8,057 nucleotides of DNA from an uncultured Clostridia bacterium (GCA_945622055.1 CALZBV010000111.1:1-8057); one strand, 5' to 3'; shown: positions 1-7,010, numbered from the stretch's first letter. Made by a program: numbers and translations. Notes: generated by a model from the sequence alone, not told the origin.

Positions 1-136
1 CTTTTCCCTCCTGAATGGATTTCTCCGTTAAAAATTCTCCTGCAACGACCTTGCCGGCTTTTTGTGCCAGTCCAAGATACGAATAAATCTTTTTTTCCTC
101 AGCTTCCTTATTGACAACCTCATTCCTCGCTGTCAC
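1..136 (-). CDS. ylxQ: L7Ae-family RNA-binding protein YlxQ, N-terminal part (cut by window edge)
   Basis: The first 45 codons of a small ribosomal-protein-L7Ae-like protein are present; the rest lies beyond the left edge. After a charged start (MTARNEVVNKEAEEKK) the residues IYSYLGLAQKAGKVVAG match the opening helix of YlxQ/L7Ae proteins, which bind kink-turn-like RNA; the cellular role of YlxQ itself is not settled. I chose the GTG at 136-134 because it is in frame with this motif and has AAGGAG at 147-152, 10 nt upstream, inside the end of ylxR. The gene overlaps the ylxR stop by 17 nt in a different frame, so it is probably translationally coupled to it. It was not an obvious ORF because it is truncated and uses a GTG start. 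Family assignment is firm from the motif and from its place after ylxR; exact function is not claimed. Confidence 0.85.
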   Translation of the reverse strand, partial: MTARNEVVNKEAEEKKIYSYLGLAQKAGKVVAGEFLTEKSIQEGK

Positions 137-392
137 GATTCATCAGCTCCTTTTCCAGTGCATCATATACATCAGCCGGAATCGCACATTTTAGGGAGCG
201 TTCCAGACCTTTGTTTTTTCTTGCTTTTTGCAGACAATCAATCTGATTACAGAGATAAGCGCCGCGTCCGTTCTTTTTTCCCGTCGTATCTAATACTATA
301 GTATCCTCCGGTGTTTTTAATACACGAATCATCTCTTTTTTTGTTTTCATCTCACCACAGCCGGTGCATTTTCGAAATGGAATTTTTTTCAT
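120..392 (-). CDS. rnpM: YlxR/RnpM family RNA-binding protein (DUF448)
   Basis: A 90-residue basic protein of the YlxR family, recently renamed RnpM in Bacillus subtilis because it binds RNase P RNA and modulates its activity. Visible family marks are the N-terminal RKCTGCGE with a C-x2-C pair (Cys9, Cys12), the signature GRGAYLC at residues 42-48, and Cys53 shortly after it. These cysteines resemble a metal-binding set, but I cannot prove metal binding. Length is typical of the family (about 90 aa). The ATG at 392-390 follows nusA after 18 nt, with AGGAAAAGAG in the gap starting right at the nusA stop. The gene sits between nusA and ylxQ as in most Firmicutes, so its transcription should come from the promoter upstream of rimP. 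Nothing looks broken. Confidence 0.93.
   Translation of the reverse strand: MKKIPFRKCTGCGEMKTKKEMIRVLKTPEDTIVLDTTGKKNGRGAYLCNQIDCLQKARKNKGLERSLKCAIPADVYDALEKELMNRDSEE
147..152 (-). promoter_or_regulatory. Shine-Dalgarno of ylxQ inside ylxR
   Basis: AAGGAG on the minus strand lies within the last codons of ylxR, 10 nt upstream of the GTG that I take as the ylxQ start. Together with the 17-nt gene overlap it supports translational coupling of ylxR and ylxQ. The nearby ATG at 124-122 is in another frame and gives no L7Ae sequence. Confidence 0.6.
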
Positions 393-410
393 TCGACCAA
401 CTCTTTTCCT

Positions 411-1565
411 TTAGTTTTCACCTTTCCAGTTACCCATATCATCATAATATCCATCCTCCTCGGACGTATTCTTTTTTGAACGGGTTCTCTCCACAGGCTT
501 TGAATATTCCGGATTCTCTGCTACCTGGGATTCGGACTTTATATCAATCTTATAGCCGGTTAATCTTGCTGCAAGTCTTGCATTCTGACCTTCCTTACCA
601 ATCGCAAGGGACAGCTGGTAGTCCGGAACAATTACTCTTGCCGTACGCTCCGTTTCATCTACCACAACCGAAACAACCTTGGACGGGCTGAGTGCATTCT
701 CAATCAACTCCTCCGGATTATCGCTCCAGTTTACGATATCAATCTTCTCGCCGTTTAACTCATCAACGATTGCATTTACTCTTGCACCATTTACACCAAC
801 ACAGGCACCAACCGGATCTACATTCACATCGTTCGATTTTACTGCCATCTTTGTTCTGGAACCGGCATCACGGGAAATTGCCTTAATCTCAACAATTCCG
901 TCATGAATTTCCGTAACCTCTGCCTCAAACAGACGCTTTACAAGATCCGGATGAGAACGGGAAACCGTAATTCTCGGTCCCTTGGTCGTTTCCTTTACTT
1001 CCATAACATAGACCTTGATGCGGTCATTCGGGCGGTAAATCTCACCGTTAATCTGCTCATTTTCCAACAGAACAGCTTCACATTTTCCGAGATTTATGCT
1101 GATGTTTCTTCCAAAGGATTTCTGTACCACACCGGTAACAACCTCCTTATCCTTATCCCGGAACTGATTCAAAATTGCTCTGCGCTCTTCCTCACGAATC
1201 TTCTGTACAACCACCTGCTTTGCCTTTTGTGCTGCAATACGTCCAAAATTCTTAGGAGTAACCTCAACCTTAACAACATCGCCGAGCTCGTGCTTCTTCT
1301 TTGGAAACTTCACCGTTGCCTCTGCCAGGGAAATCTCCTCAATCGGATCCAGAACCTCTTCAACAATCGTCTTTTCTGCATAAACAACGATCTCTCCGGT
1401 GTTCTGATTGATGTTAACCTTAATATTATCCGCTTTTCCGTAATTATTCTTGCAGGCTGCAATCAAAGAACCTTCAATAGCCTCAAGTAAGATTTCCTTA
1501 CTGATTCCCTTCTCCTTTTCCAGCATGTCAATTGCCTCAATTAACTCCTTTGCATCCATATCCAT
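411..1565 (-). CDS. nusA: Transcription termination/antitermination factor NusA
   Basis: NusA binds RNA polymerase and nascent RNA and promotes pausing and hairpin-dependent termination. The 384-aa length fits Gram-positive NusA, which lacks the C-terminal acidic repeats of the E. coli protein. Domains in order: the N-terminal RNAP-binding domain (about 1-130, helix MLEKEKGISKEILLEAIEGSL near 14-34), an S1 domain (about 138-205, ending in KGPRITVSRS), KH1 (about 206-280, with VGVNGARVNAI at 256-266) and KH2 (about 285-345, with AIGKEGQNARLAARL at 321-335). The last 40 residues are a charged tail. Two start codons are possible (residues 1 and 3); the first is favoured because GGAGGT at 1575-1580 ends 9 nt upstream. 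It follows rimP after 41 nt with no terminator. NusA is the likely sensor of the hairpin in the operon leader. Confidence 0.97.
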   Translation of the reverse strand: MDMDAKELIEAIDMLEKEKGISKEILLEAIEGSLIAACKNNYGKADNIKVNINQNTGEIVVYAEKTIVEEVLDPIEEISLAEATVKFPKKKHELGDVVKVEVTPKNFGRIAAQKAKQVVVQKIREEERRAILNQFRDKDKEVVTGVVQKSFGRNISINLGKCEAVLLENEQINGEIYRPNDRIKVYVMEVKETTKGPRITVSRSHPDLVKRLFEAEVTEIHDGIVEIKAISRDAGSRTKMAVKSNDVNVDPVGACVGVNGARVNAIVDELNGEKIDIVNWSDNPEELIENALSPSKVVSVVVDETERTARVIVPDYQLSLAIGKEGQNARLAARLTGYKIDIKSESQVAENPEYSKPVERTRSKKNTSEEDGYYDDMGNWKGEN

Positions 1566-1606
1566 TCTTAATGTACCTCCTTTTATATATTCCGTTCTTT
1601 CTGTTT

Positions 1607-2074
1607 CTAAAAATTAATTGCCAGCTTTACCAAAGCGATTCCGGCTCTCGGAATTGTAAGTGTGTCTTTTTCCGATACCTGAAGCAAAATATTAGCTTCA
1701 TCAAACGCTTCCAGAATACCCGTAAGCTCTTTCGTACCATTCATCGGCTTATAAAGCTTTACTTCAACCTCTTCCCCGATGCTGCGCGCAAAATCCTTAT
1801 CCTTCTTTAACTGTCTGCCAAGCCCCGGAGAACTGATTTCCATGAAATAGGCATCCGGGATAAAATCCTCAGCATCCAGAAGATCACTCAGCTCTCTGCT
1901 GACCTCCTCACAATCATCAATTGTGATTCCGCCTTCCTTGTCGATGTATGCTCTGAGGTAATAATTTCTGCCTTCCTTGACATACTCAACATCAACCAAT
2001 TCAAAGTTTTTTCGCTCCATAATCGGAAGAAGCAGCTTTTCTGTTTTTTGCTCGTATTCTTCTCGCTTTGTCAT
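1607..2074 (-). CDS. rimP: Ribosome maturation factor RimP
   Basis: RimP is a cytoplasmic factor needed for late assembly of the 30S subunit, in particular the head region around S12/S19. The 155-aa product has the usual length and layout: an N-terminal alpha/beta domain with FELVDVEYVKEG (24-35), YYLRAYIDKEGGITIDDC (38-55), and the hallmark YFMEISSPGLGRQLKK (76-91), then a C-terminal SH3-like beta domain (about 92-155). The ATG at 2074-2072 has AGGAAGG upstream. It is the first gene of the rimP-nusA-rnpM-ylxQ operon, read from a strong promoter about 115 nt upstream of the start codon and preceded by a leader hairpin. The stop is TAG; the gene is intact. Confidence 0.96.
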   Translation of the reverse strand: MTKREEYEQKTEKLLLPIMERKNFELVDVEYVKEGRNYYLRAYIDKEGGITIDDCEEVSRELSDLLDAEDFIPDAYFMEISSPGLGRQLKKDKDFARSIGEEVEVKLYKPMNGTKELTGILEAFDEANILLQVSEKDTLTIPRAGIALVKLAINF

Positions 2075-2141
2075 AAAACCTTCCTTTCCTCTTCATCGGC
2101 TTAAGCATCGGGTATCCTTTATCCGTTTTCGTATCGCACAA

Positions 2142-2167
2142 AAAGAGTGGACTTTCGTCCACTCTTT
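2142..2167 (-). terminator. Leader hairpin with T-run upstream of rimP; likely attenuator
   Basis: On the minus strand the arms AAAGAGTGGAC and GTCCACTCTTT pair perfectly over 11 bp around a GAAA (GNRA) tetraloop, and the right arm plus next bases give TTTTTG. The stem is A/U at its base, so the U-tract is short and partly in the stem, as in a weak intrinsic terminator. It starts about 20 nt after the predicted start site and ends about 67 nt before the rimP ATG, so it lies inside the leader rather than right after the upstream gene. In Bacillus subtilis the nusA operon is autoregulated by NusA-stimulated termination in its leader; this hairpin is placed for the same role. It could also stop read-through from the GH43 gene. 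Confidence 0.75.
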
Positions 2168-2193
2168 GCTCAACCAATATGCTACCATTGCGC

Positions 2194-2222
2194 ATTATAT
2201 CACGGAATCAATAAAAAATCAA
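2194..2222 (-). promoter_or_regulatory. Sigma-A promoter of the rimP-nusA operon
   Basis: On the minus strand TTGATT (2222-2217) and TATAAT (2199-2194) are separated by exactly 17 bp, and the bases before the -10 are TGA, an extended -10 (TGnTATAAT). The stretch upstream (about 2223-2241) is almost pure A/T and could act as an UP element. The predicted start is near 2188, giving a 5' leader of about 114 nt with the hairpin at 2142-2167. This is close to consensus and is the strongest promoter I see in the window. Confidence 0.85.
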
Positions 2223-2246
2223 GTATATTTTTTATTTTTTCAAGTG

Positions 2247-2266
2247 AAATAACCAAAAATAACCAA
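2247..2266. repeat. Two tandem copies of a 10-bp unit upstream of the rimP promoter
   Basis: AAATAACCAA occurs twice back to back on the plus strand (on the minus strand TTGGTTATTT twice), about 25 bp upstream of the -35 box and within the gap after the GH43 stop. The period of about one helical turn would suit a protein binding the same DNA face, but an AT-rich stretch can give this by chance. No function is claimed. Confidence 0.5.
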
Positions 2267-2303
2267 AAGCTTAAATGACAAAACTGTACCATCGCCAATG
2301 CTG

Positions 2304-4106
2304 TTACTGCCTGAATTTATAGTAATCAAACTCCGCATATCCTCCTGCCTCCTTTGTTGCATAACAGAACAGGAAGCTTCTGGTTCCCATAAATGTAGTG
2401 GACGTAGAAAAGCCCAGCTGCATCTGATTTCCGAACTCTACCCAGTTTTCTCCGTCCATACTGTAAGAAAATGTCGCACGGTTTCCACTTAAATCATAGG
2501 AAATCTTAAGGCAAACCTCCGCATCCTCCGAAAGCGGCTCTTCGGTCCTTGCATTGAATGCTTCAAACGCAGTCTTAAACTGACTGTTCGCCTGGTAAAT
2601 ATACTTATCGCCCTTTTCATCGCAGTATACCCCAATCATTCCGTAATGCTCGGACACTGCACTGATACCGGCATAGTCCCCGCTCTTTAATCCTGCTATG
2701 GAAAGCTTTGTCTCTGTTTCACACTTCGGTCCTACGGTTCTCTGTGTCAAAGAATTATGTGCCTCATAAAGATTGCTTACTACCCTGTCGGTAGTAAGGC
2801 GCAAATATCCCGGACGTTCTGTCACAGACCAGTATTCCTCCAGCGGATTGTGATTCCACTGCCATACCTGCTTAAGTGCCTGACCCTCAGAATACTCGAA
2901 ATCATCATCATCGACAAAGTAATTTGCTTCTTCGCATTCCTCAAGCTTTATCCGCATCGCCATATCTGACTGGTTTGGCAGGAACTTACCGTTTAAGGCA
3001 TAGGTTCCCATCATCGGCCAGTCCTCCTGCCATTCTACTGCCACAATCGACGGTACACGTCCGGCACTGCCTCTGTCCTGGAACAAAAAGCCGTACCAGT
3101 CCCCATGCTGCGTCTGCACCAGACCACCCTGCGCAAGACCGGCACCGTTGTTACCGGAACCACCCTCATAAACAATCATTTCTTCCCAGCCACCATAGCT
3201 TAAACTCTTTGAACGGTAACAAAGCTGGGTACGCATCCATTTATTCGTTGGGGAAGCAATAATACATACATAATAATAATCACCGATTTTATATGCATGA
3301 GCACCTTCCCACAAGGACCAGCCCGACGCAGTAAACAGCGTTTTTGCGCCACCGACTGTCTCAACTGTACCCTTTTCCTCATTCAGCTTTAACTGCTGAA
3401 GACGACAGGTACCACCGCTTGCCGAGATGGCGTATAAATTTCCGTCATCAAACAAAAGTCCCGGATCATGTAAAAATCCATTGAGTTTATATTTTTTCCA
3501 GGTTCCGTTCTCAATATCCTCTGTGGTATAAATATAAAATCCATGATTGTTGCTGTTAAAACCAACATAATACAGACCGCTGGTTTCCTCATAACGAAGC
3601 GAGGCTGCCCAGGAGCCGCGGGAATACATATCCTTCCCATTCTCCATGCGTCCAAAGTCATCCTCTTCCAGCACATCATACACATAATTAACAATCTTCC
3701 AGTGCACCAGATCTGTTGATTTCATCACCGGTACGCCCGGACAAAGATTCATCGTTGTGCTGGTCATATAATAATTCTCACCAACACGAATAATATCCGG
3801 ATCCGGAATATCCGCATAAAGCGTTGGATATTTTGCAAGTGCATATTTCCGGATTCCATCTGCAGCATCCGGTGTCGCGGTGGGCTCCTCCGGTATCTTT
3901 GTAAGCTCAGGTGATTTTGTAAGCTCCGGTGTCGTTTCGTTTTCCCCTGATACAGAAAGAGAGCCGGTGACCTCCGCCGTAAGCGGCGGAGTTACACCAT
4001 TGCCCTCCTGATTTGCACCATTACAGGAAATAAGATCACCACCGAGACAGAAAGCAGTTGCCGCTACGACAAACGTACTTTTTAAGCTCTTATTCTTTTC
4101 CTTCAT
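2304..4106 (-). CDS. Secreted lipoprotein glycoside hydrolase family 43 (beta-xylosidase / alpha-L-arabinofuranosidase type)
   Basis: A 600-aa exported glycosidase, likely acting on xylan or arabinoxylan oligosaccharides at the cell surface; exact substrate cannot be read from sequence. With the ATG at 4106 as residue 1, a basic start (MKEKNKSLKS) and hydrophobic segment lead to the lipobox LISC with Cys28. A Pro/Thr-rich linker (about 30-85) follows, then a five-bladed GH43 domain (about 95-385). The GH43 triad is visible: base Asp102 in IPDPD, pKa modulator Asp214 in HDPGLLF, acid Glu267 in WEGAHAY. A C-terminal beta-sandwich (about 395-600, DUF1349/GH43_C2-like) follows, with YSMDGENWVEFG near 547-558. 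An upstream in-frame GTG at 4130 would overlap the previous gene by 8 nt, but AAGGAG 6 nt before the ATG decides for 4106. It follows the hydratase gene by 16 nt, so probably shares its transcript. No terminator hairpin follows the stop. Confidence 0.9.
   Translation of the reverse strand: MKEKNKSLKSTFVVAATAFCLGGDLISCNGANQEGNGVTPPLTAEVTGSLSVSGENETTPELTKSPELTKIPEEPTATPDAADGIRKYALAKYPTLYADIPDPDIIRVGENYYMTSTTMNLCPGVPVMKSTDLVHWKIVNYVYDVLEEDDFGRMENGKDMYSRGSWAASLRYEETSGLYYVGFNSNNHGFYIYTTEDIENGTWKKYKLNGFLHDPGLLFDDGNLYAISASGGTCRLQQLKLNEEKGTVETVGGAKTLFTASGWSLWEGAHAYKIGDYYYVCIIASPTNKWMRTQLCYRSKSLSYGGWEEMIVYEGGSGNNGAGLAQGGLVQTQHGDWYGFLFQDRGSAGRVPSIVAVEWQEDWPMMGTYALNGKFLPNQSDMAMRIKLEECEEANYFVDDDDFEYSEGQALKQVWQWNHNPLEEYWSVTERPGYLRLTTDRVVSNLYEAHNSLTQRTVGPKCETETKLSIAGLKSGDYAGISAVSEHYGMIGVYCDEKGDKYIYQANSQFKTAFEAFNARTEEPLSEDAEVCLKISYDLSGNRATFSYSMDGENWVEFGNQMQLGFSTSTTFMGTRSFLFCYATKEAGGYAEFDYYKFRQ
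3898..3933 (-). repeat. 18-bp tandem repeat in the GH43 linker
   Basis: Two adjacent 18-bp units (3898-3915 and 3916-3933) share 15 of 18 positions and encode the six-residue repeats in PELTKSPELTK of the Pro/Thr-rich linker. This is a coding repeat between lipobox and catalytic domain; such linkers vary in length between strains by slippage. Confidence 0.7.
3972..3991. other. Perfect 8-bp GC-rich hairpin in the GH43 coding region
   Basis: CTCCGCCG and CGGCGGAG flank a four-base loop (TAAG on the plus strand). In the mRNA it lies about 115 nt after the start codon, in the part encoding TPPLTAE of the linker. No T-run follows on either strand, so it is not an intrinsic terminator. It is noticeably more GC-rich than its surroundings and could slow ribosomes or be chance. 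Confidence 0.55.
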
Positions 4107-4112
4107 TTGACG

Positions 4113-4118
4113 CTCCTT
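4113..4118 (-). promoter_or_regulatory. Shine-Dalgarno that sets the GH43 start
   Basis: AAGGAG on the minus strand stands 6 nt before the ATG at 4106-4104. It lies downstream of the alternative GTG at 4130, so ribosomes using it can only start at the ATG. The resulting protein begins with a standard short lipoprotein signal peptide. Confidence 0.75.
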
Positions 4119-4122
4119 TGCA

Positions 4123-6414
4123 TTAGCCACGATAGTAGTTAATCAGACAACCCTTGGTAATGATTTCACGCTCATCATCCGTAAGCTCTCCCAGACGTAC
4201 GGTAAATGGAACCATCGTTTCGCCTACTACATAGGCAGTAATCTCAGACTGCTTTTCCACAACAGCCTTCCGGATATCCTTTAAGAAAATAAAATCACCA
4301 TTCTTAAACGGAAGCTCGCCCTCAATCAAAAACGGAAGCATTCCCCAGTTAATCAGGTTGCTGCGATAACGCTTCGTTGCATATTCCTTCGCGATATTCG
4401 CAAGACCTCCAAGCACCTTCTGACAGCTGGCTGCCTGCTCACGTGCGGAACCATCTCCCGGCTTGGTTGCGTAAATCACACTGCCAATCTCCGTAGCGGA
4501 CGGATTTACCTCCATCTGCTTTGCAACCAGCTCAAATGCTTCCGCTACTTCAGCGTTCGCCTCCTTAATCTCTGCAAGACTGCCACCGGCGATTCTTGCC
4601 TTTTCGGCCTTCTGAACCTCTTTGGCACGACCTACATATGCCGGGTCCTTTCTGGAAAGCGTAAACTCAGCAAGACCAAGCGGATTCGAACGGTAAGAAG
4701 AAGTCTCGCCGGACGGAATCAGCTCATCCGTTGTCGTAACCGGGTCATGAATCTCAGAAACAACCTTTAACAGCATATCCTCCGTAAGGGAAGACATTGC
4801 AGGCCAGTCAACAATACCGGGACCAAACTTAACCTCAGCACTCGGATCCGGCTTTCCTGCTCCGAAGTAAACTCTATTCTCATAAATCGTGGAATCAAAG
4901 TAATATGCCGGCTTCGTGAACGTAACATCAAGCTCATCTGCACCGGTCAGATACCCCTTGTTTGCAGCGGTTGCAGCAATAGATCGCGCATCCATAAGTG
5001 CCACGGAAGCAATCTGTCCATTGGTAACCTTAGAGCCCTCACGGTTCGGGAAGTTTCTGGTCGAATGACGGATACTTAAGCCATTATTTGCCGGAACATC
5101 ACCTGCACCAAAGCACGGTCCGCAGAATGCGGTACGGATTGTAGCACCGGCACGCATAAGCTCTGCAACTCTTCCGTTTTTCACCAGCTCCATAAATACC
5201 GGCTGGCTTGCAGGATATACGCTCAGCGAGAACTCATCATTACCGATAAACTTATCCTTTAAGATATCCGCTGCATCACAAATATTCTCATATCCACCGC
5301 CTGCGCAGCCTGCGATTACACCCTGCTCAATGTAGAGCTTTCCATCGCGGATCTTATCACGAAGCTTATAAGTAACCTTATTGTTATTCAGACTTACGAG
5401 GGCCTTCTTCTCCACCTCAGCCAGGATATCCTCAAGATTCTCCTTTACCTCAGCAATCGTATATACATTGCTCGGATGGAACGGCATTGCAATCATCGGA
5501 CGAATCTTATCCAGCTCAACCTCGATAATACCGTCGTAGTATGCAACCGCAGCAGGCTTAAGCTCTGCAAAATCCTCCGGTCTTCTGTGCAGCTCATAGA
5601 ATTCCTTCACTGCTGCATCCGTCTCCCAGATAGAGGAAAGACAGGTGGTCTCCGTTGTCATTACATCAACCCCGATGCGGTAATCCACACTCAGATTATG
5701 AACACCTTCACCGAAGAACTCCATTACTTTATTGTTAACATAGCCATTGGCGAAAACAGCTCCGATAATTGCAAGTGCAATATCCTGCGGTCCAACGCCC
5801 TTTACCGGCTTACCGGTCATATGAACACCAACAACCTTCGGCATATTGATATCATATGTCTTATTCAGCAGCTGCTTTACAAGCTCCGGTCCACCCTCAC
5901 CAATCGCCATGGTACCAAGTGCACCGTATCTGGTATGGCTGTCGGAACCGAGAATCATCTTGCCACCACCTGCAAGCATCTCTCTTGCAAACTGGTGAAT
6001 TACTGCCTGATGCGGCGGAACATAGATGCCACCGTATTTCTTTGCACAGGAAAGACCAAACATGTGGTCATCCTCATTGATCGTTCCGCCTACTGCACAA
6101 AGGCTGTTATGGCAGTTTGTCAGAACATAAGGAACAGGAAACTCTGTAAGTCCGCTTGCTCTTGCCGTCTGGATAATACCAACAAAGGTAATATCGTGAG
6201 AGGTAAGCTTATCAAACTTAATCTTCAGCTTCTCCATGTTTCCGGAAGTATTGTGTGCTTTTAAAATACCGTAGGATAAGGTTGCCTGTCTTGCCTCCTC
6301 TTCCGTAGGAACCGTTCCCAGCTTTGCCGCAAGGAGTGCTCTGTTCTCCGGGATATCCTCGATCACTTCCGTGCCATTTAATACATAAGCGCCGTTTTTT
6401 AACAAAGTAACCAT
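4123..6414 (-). CDS. Aconitase-superfamily hydratase, 4Fe-4S (YbhJ-like?)
   Basis: A 763-aa cytoplasmic enzyme of the aconitase fold. The N-terminal three-domain [4Fe-4S] part spans about 60-490 and the swivel domain about 560-700. Visible motifs: GSDSHTRYGALG (156-167), VMEFFGEGV (230-238), the cluster cysteines Cys370 in VIAGCAGGG and Cys431/Cys434 in FCGPCFGAGD, TRNFPNR (452-458) and GDGSAREQAA (653-662). All three cluster ligands are kept. However, the usual SCTNSS around the first cysteine reads GCAGGG, and by my recalled alignment with mitochondrial aconitase Asp100 becomes Cys101 and Asn446 becomes Thr452. So aconitase activity (citrate to isocitrate) is possible, but a related hydratase with another substrate is as likely. 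The ATG at 6414 has AAAGGAAA upstream; the gene lies 41 nt after the membrane-protein gene and 16 nt before GH43. No citrate synthase or isocitrate dehydrogenase is adjacent. Confidence 0.88.
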   Translation of the reverse strand: MVTLLKNGAYVLNGTEVIEDIPENRALLAAKLGTVPTEEEARQATLSYGILKAHNTSGNMEKLKIKFDKLTSHDITFVGIIQTARASGLTEFPVPYVLTNCHNSLCAVGGTINEDDHMFGLSCAKKYGGIYVPPHQAVIHQFAREMLAGGGKMILGSDSHTRYGALGTMAIGEGGPELVKQLLNKTYDINMPKVVGVHMTGKPVKGVGPQDIALAIIGAVFANGYVNNKVMEFFGEGVHNLSVDYRIGVDVMTTETTCLSSIWETDAAVKEFYELHRRPEDFAELKPAAVAYYDGIIEVELDKIRPMIAMPFHPSNVYTIAEVKENLEDILAEVEKKALVSLNNNKVTYKLRDKIRDGKLYIEQGVIAGCAGGGYENICDAADILKDKFIGNDEFSLSVYPASQPVFMELVKNGRVAELMRAGATIRTAFCGPCFGAGDVPANNGLSIRHSTRNFPNREGSKVTNGQIASVALMDARSIAATAANKGYLTGADELDVTFTKPAYYFDSTIYENRVYFGAGKPDPSAEVKFGPGIVDWPAMSSLTEDMLLKVVSEIHDPVTTTDELIPSGETSSYRSNPLGLAEFTLSRKDPAYVGRAKEVQKAEKARIAGGSLAEIKEANAEVAEAFELVAKQMEVNPSATEIGSVIYATKPGDGSAREQAASCQKVLGGLANIAKEYATKRYRSNLINWGMLPFLIEGELPFKNGDFIFLKDIRKAVVEKQSEITAYVVGETMVPFTVRLGELTDDEREIITKGCLINYYRG

Positions 6415-6455
6415 CGTAAATTTCCTTTCTGTCTGTAATTCACTATATTTGTTGT

Positions 6456-7010
6456 TTATTCAACATATCCGTTCATCGGATTGATATAGTATGCATCATC
6501 ACACTGGGTGGAGGTACTGGAATTAAATAAGCCTTCTCCTGCCTTCAGCCGAAGCATCACTTCCTCTCCGGAGGTATCCGAAACCTCAAGACTGAGTCTT
6601 CCGCTAAAATCATTTAAAATCTGACTGGACTGCAGCTGTGCCTCTCCGCCACCCGCAAATTTTACGCGTACCGTCATAAAGGCCTGTCCGCGAATTTCAG
6701 AAAGCCCAAGGGCTTTAATCGACTCTACAATCTTTTCCTTCGGCGCGATATCCGTAAACTCCATTACATCGGTAATCGTTCCGTTATCATCCTCATACCA
6801 GATTTTAAGCTCTGAAATATCAATCGAAGACTTATTCCGGATTGTAAGCTTGTTGCCCATGCCGGATTCCACACAAATCAATACAACGGAAAGCACTACC
6901 GCAAGTGCAATAAGAATAAGACCAATCACCTTTCCCGAAATACCTGTTCCCACCTTTTTCACCGGTGCTTTCTCTGCAGAATTGATCTTTTTTATTTTGT
7001 TATTACCCAT
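6456..7010 (-). CDS. Uncharacterised protein with one transmembrane helix
   Basis: I do not recognise this 184-aa protein. It has a short basic cytoplasmic N-terminus (residues 1-26, many Lys), one strong hydrophobic helix (about 27-48, VIGLILIALAVVLSVVLICV) and an outside domain of about 135 residues. That domain looks mostly beta: KLTIRNKSSIDISELKIWYE (54-73) resembles the strand pattern of small beta-sandwich FxLYD-like domains, but this is a weak impression. The tail has a polar NSSTSTQCDD stretch with a single extracellular Cys170. Positive charge before the helix predicts N-in, C-out topology; there is no lipobox or clear cleavage site, so it should stay anchored. Start: the ATG at 7010 has GAGG 6 nt upstream; an in-frame TTG at 7022 overlaps that site and is less likely. 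It follows cheX by 53 nt and precedes the hydratase by 41 nt. Confidence 0.8.
   Translation of the reverse strand: MGNNKIKKINSAEKAPVKKVGTGISGKVIGLILIALAVVLSVVLICVESGMGNKLTIRNKSSIDISELKIWYEDDNGTITDVMEFTDIAPKEKIVESIKALGLSEIRGQAFMTVRVKFAGGGEAQLQSSQILNDFSGRLSLEVSDTSGEEVMLRLKAGEGLFNSSTSTQCDDAYYINPMNGYVE

Noticed and set aside
903..1490. A 195-codon plus-strand frame antisense to nusA
   Set aside because: It lies wholly opposite the conserved S1 and N-terminal regions of NusA, and its product is Leu/Asn-rich with no recognisable domain.
2001..2195. A 64-codon minus-strand frame covering the leader hairpin and the start of rimP, considered as a leader peptide
   Set aside because: Its ATG overlaps the -10 box, upstream of the predicted transcription start, so it would not be in the mRNA; no ribosome binding site precedes it and it runs into rimP in another frame.
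2270..2303. Terminator directly after the GH43 stop
   Set aside because: I could not pair any stem of useful length followed by T's here; the first terminator-like hairpin downstream is the one in the rimP leader at 2142-2167.
3389..3694. A 101-codon minus-strand frame inside GH43
   Set aside because: It is an alternative frame inside the GH43 catalytic domain, which is intact in its own frame; no motif or ribosome binding site supports it.
5476..6264. A 262-codon open frame on the plus strand, antisense to the hydratase gene
   Set aside because: The opposite strand carries a full, well-matched aconitase-family protein; the antisense product is rich in Cys, His and Asn with no family motif, and there is no good ribosome binding site. 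It is an antisense shadow.
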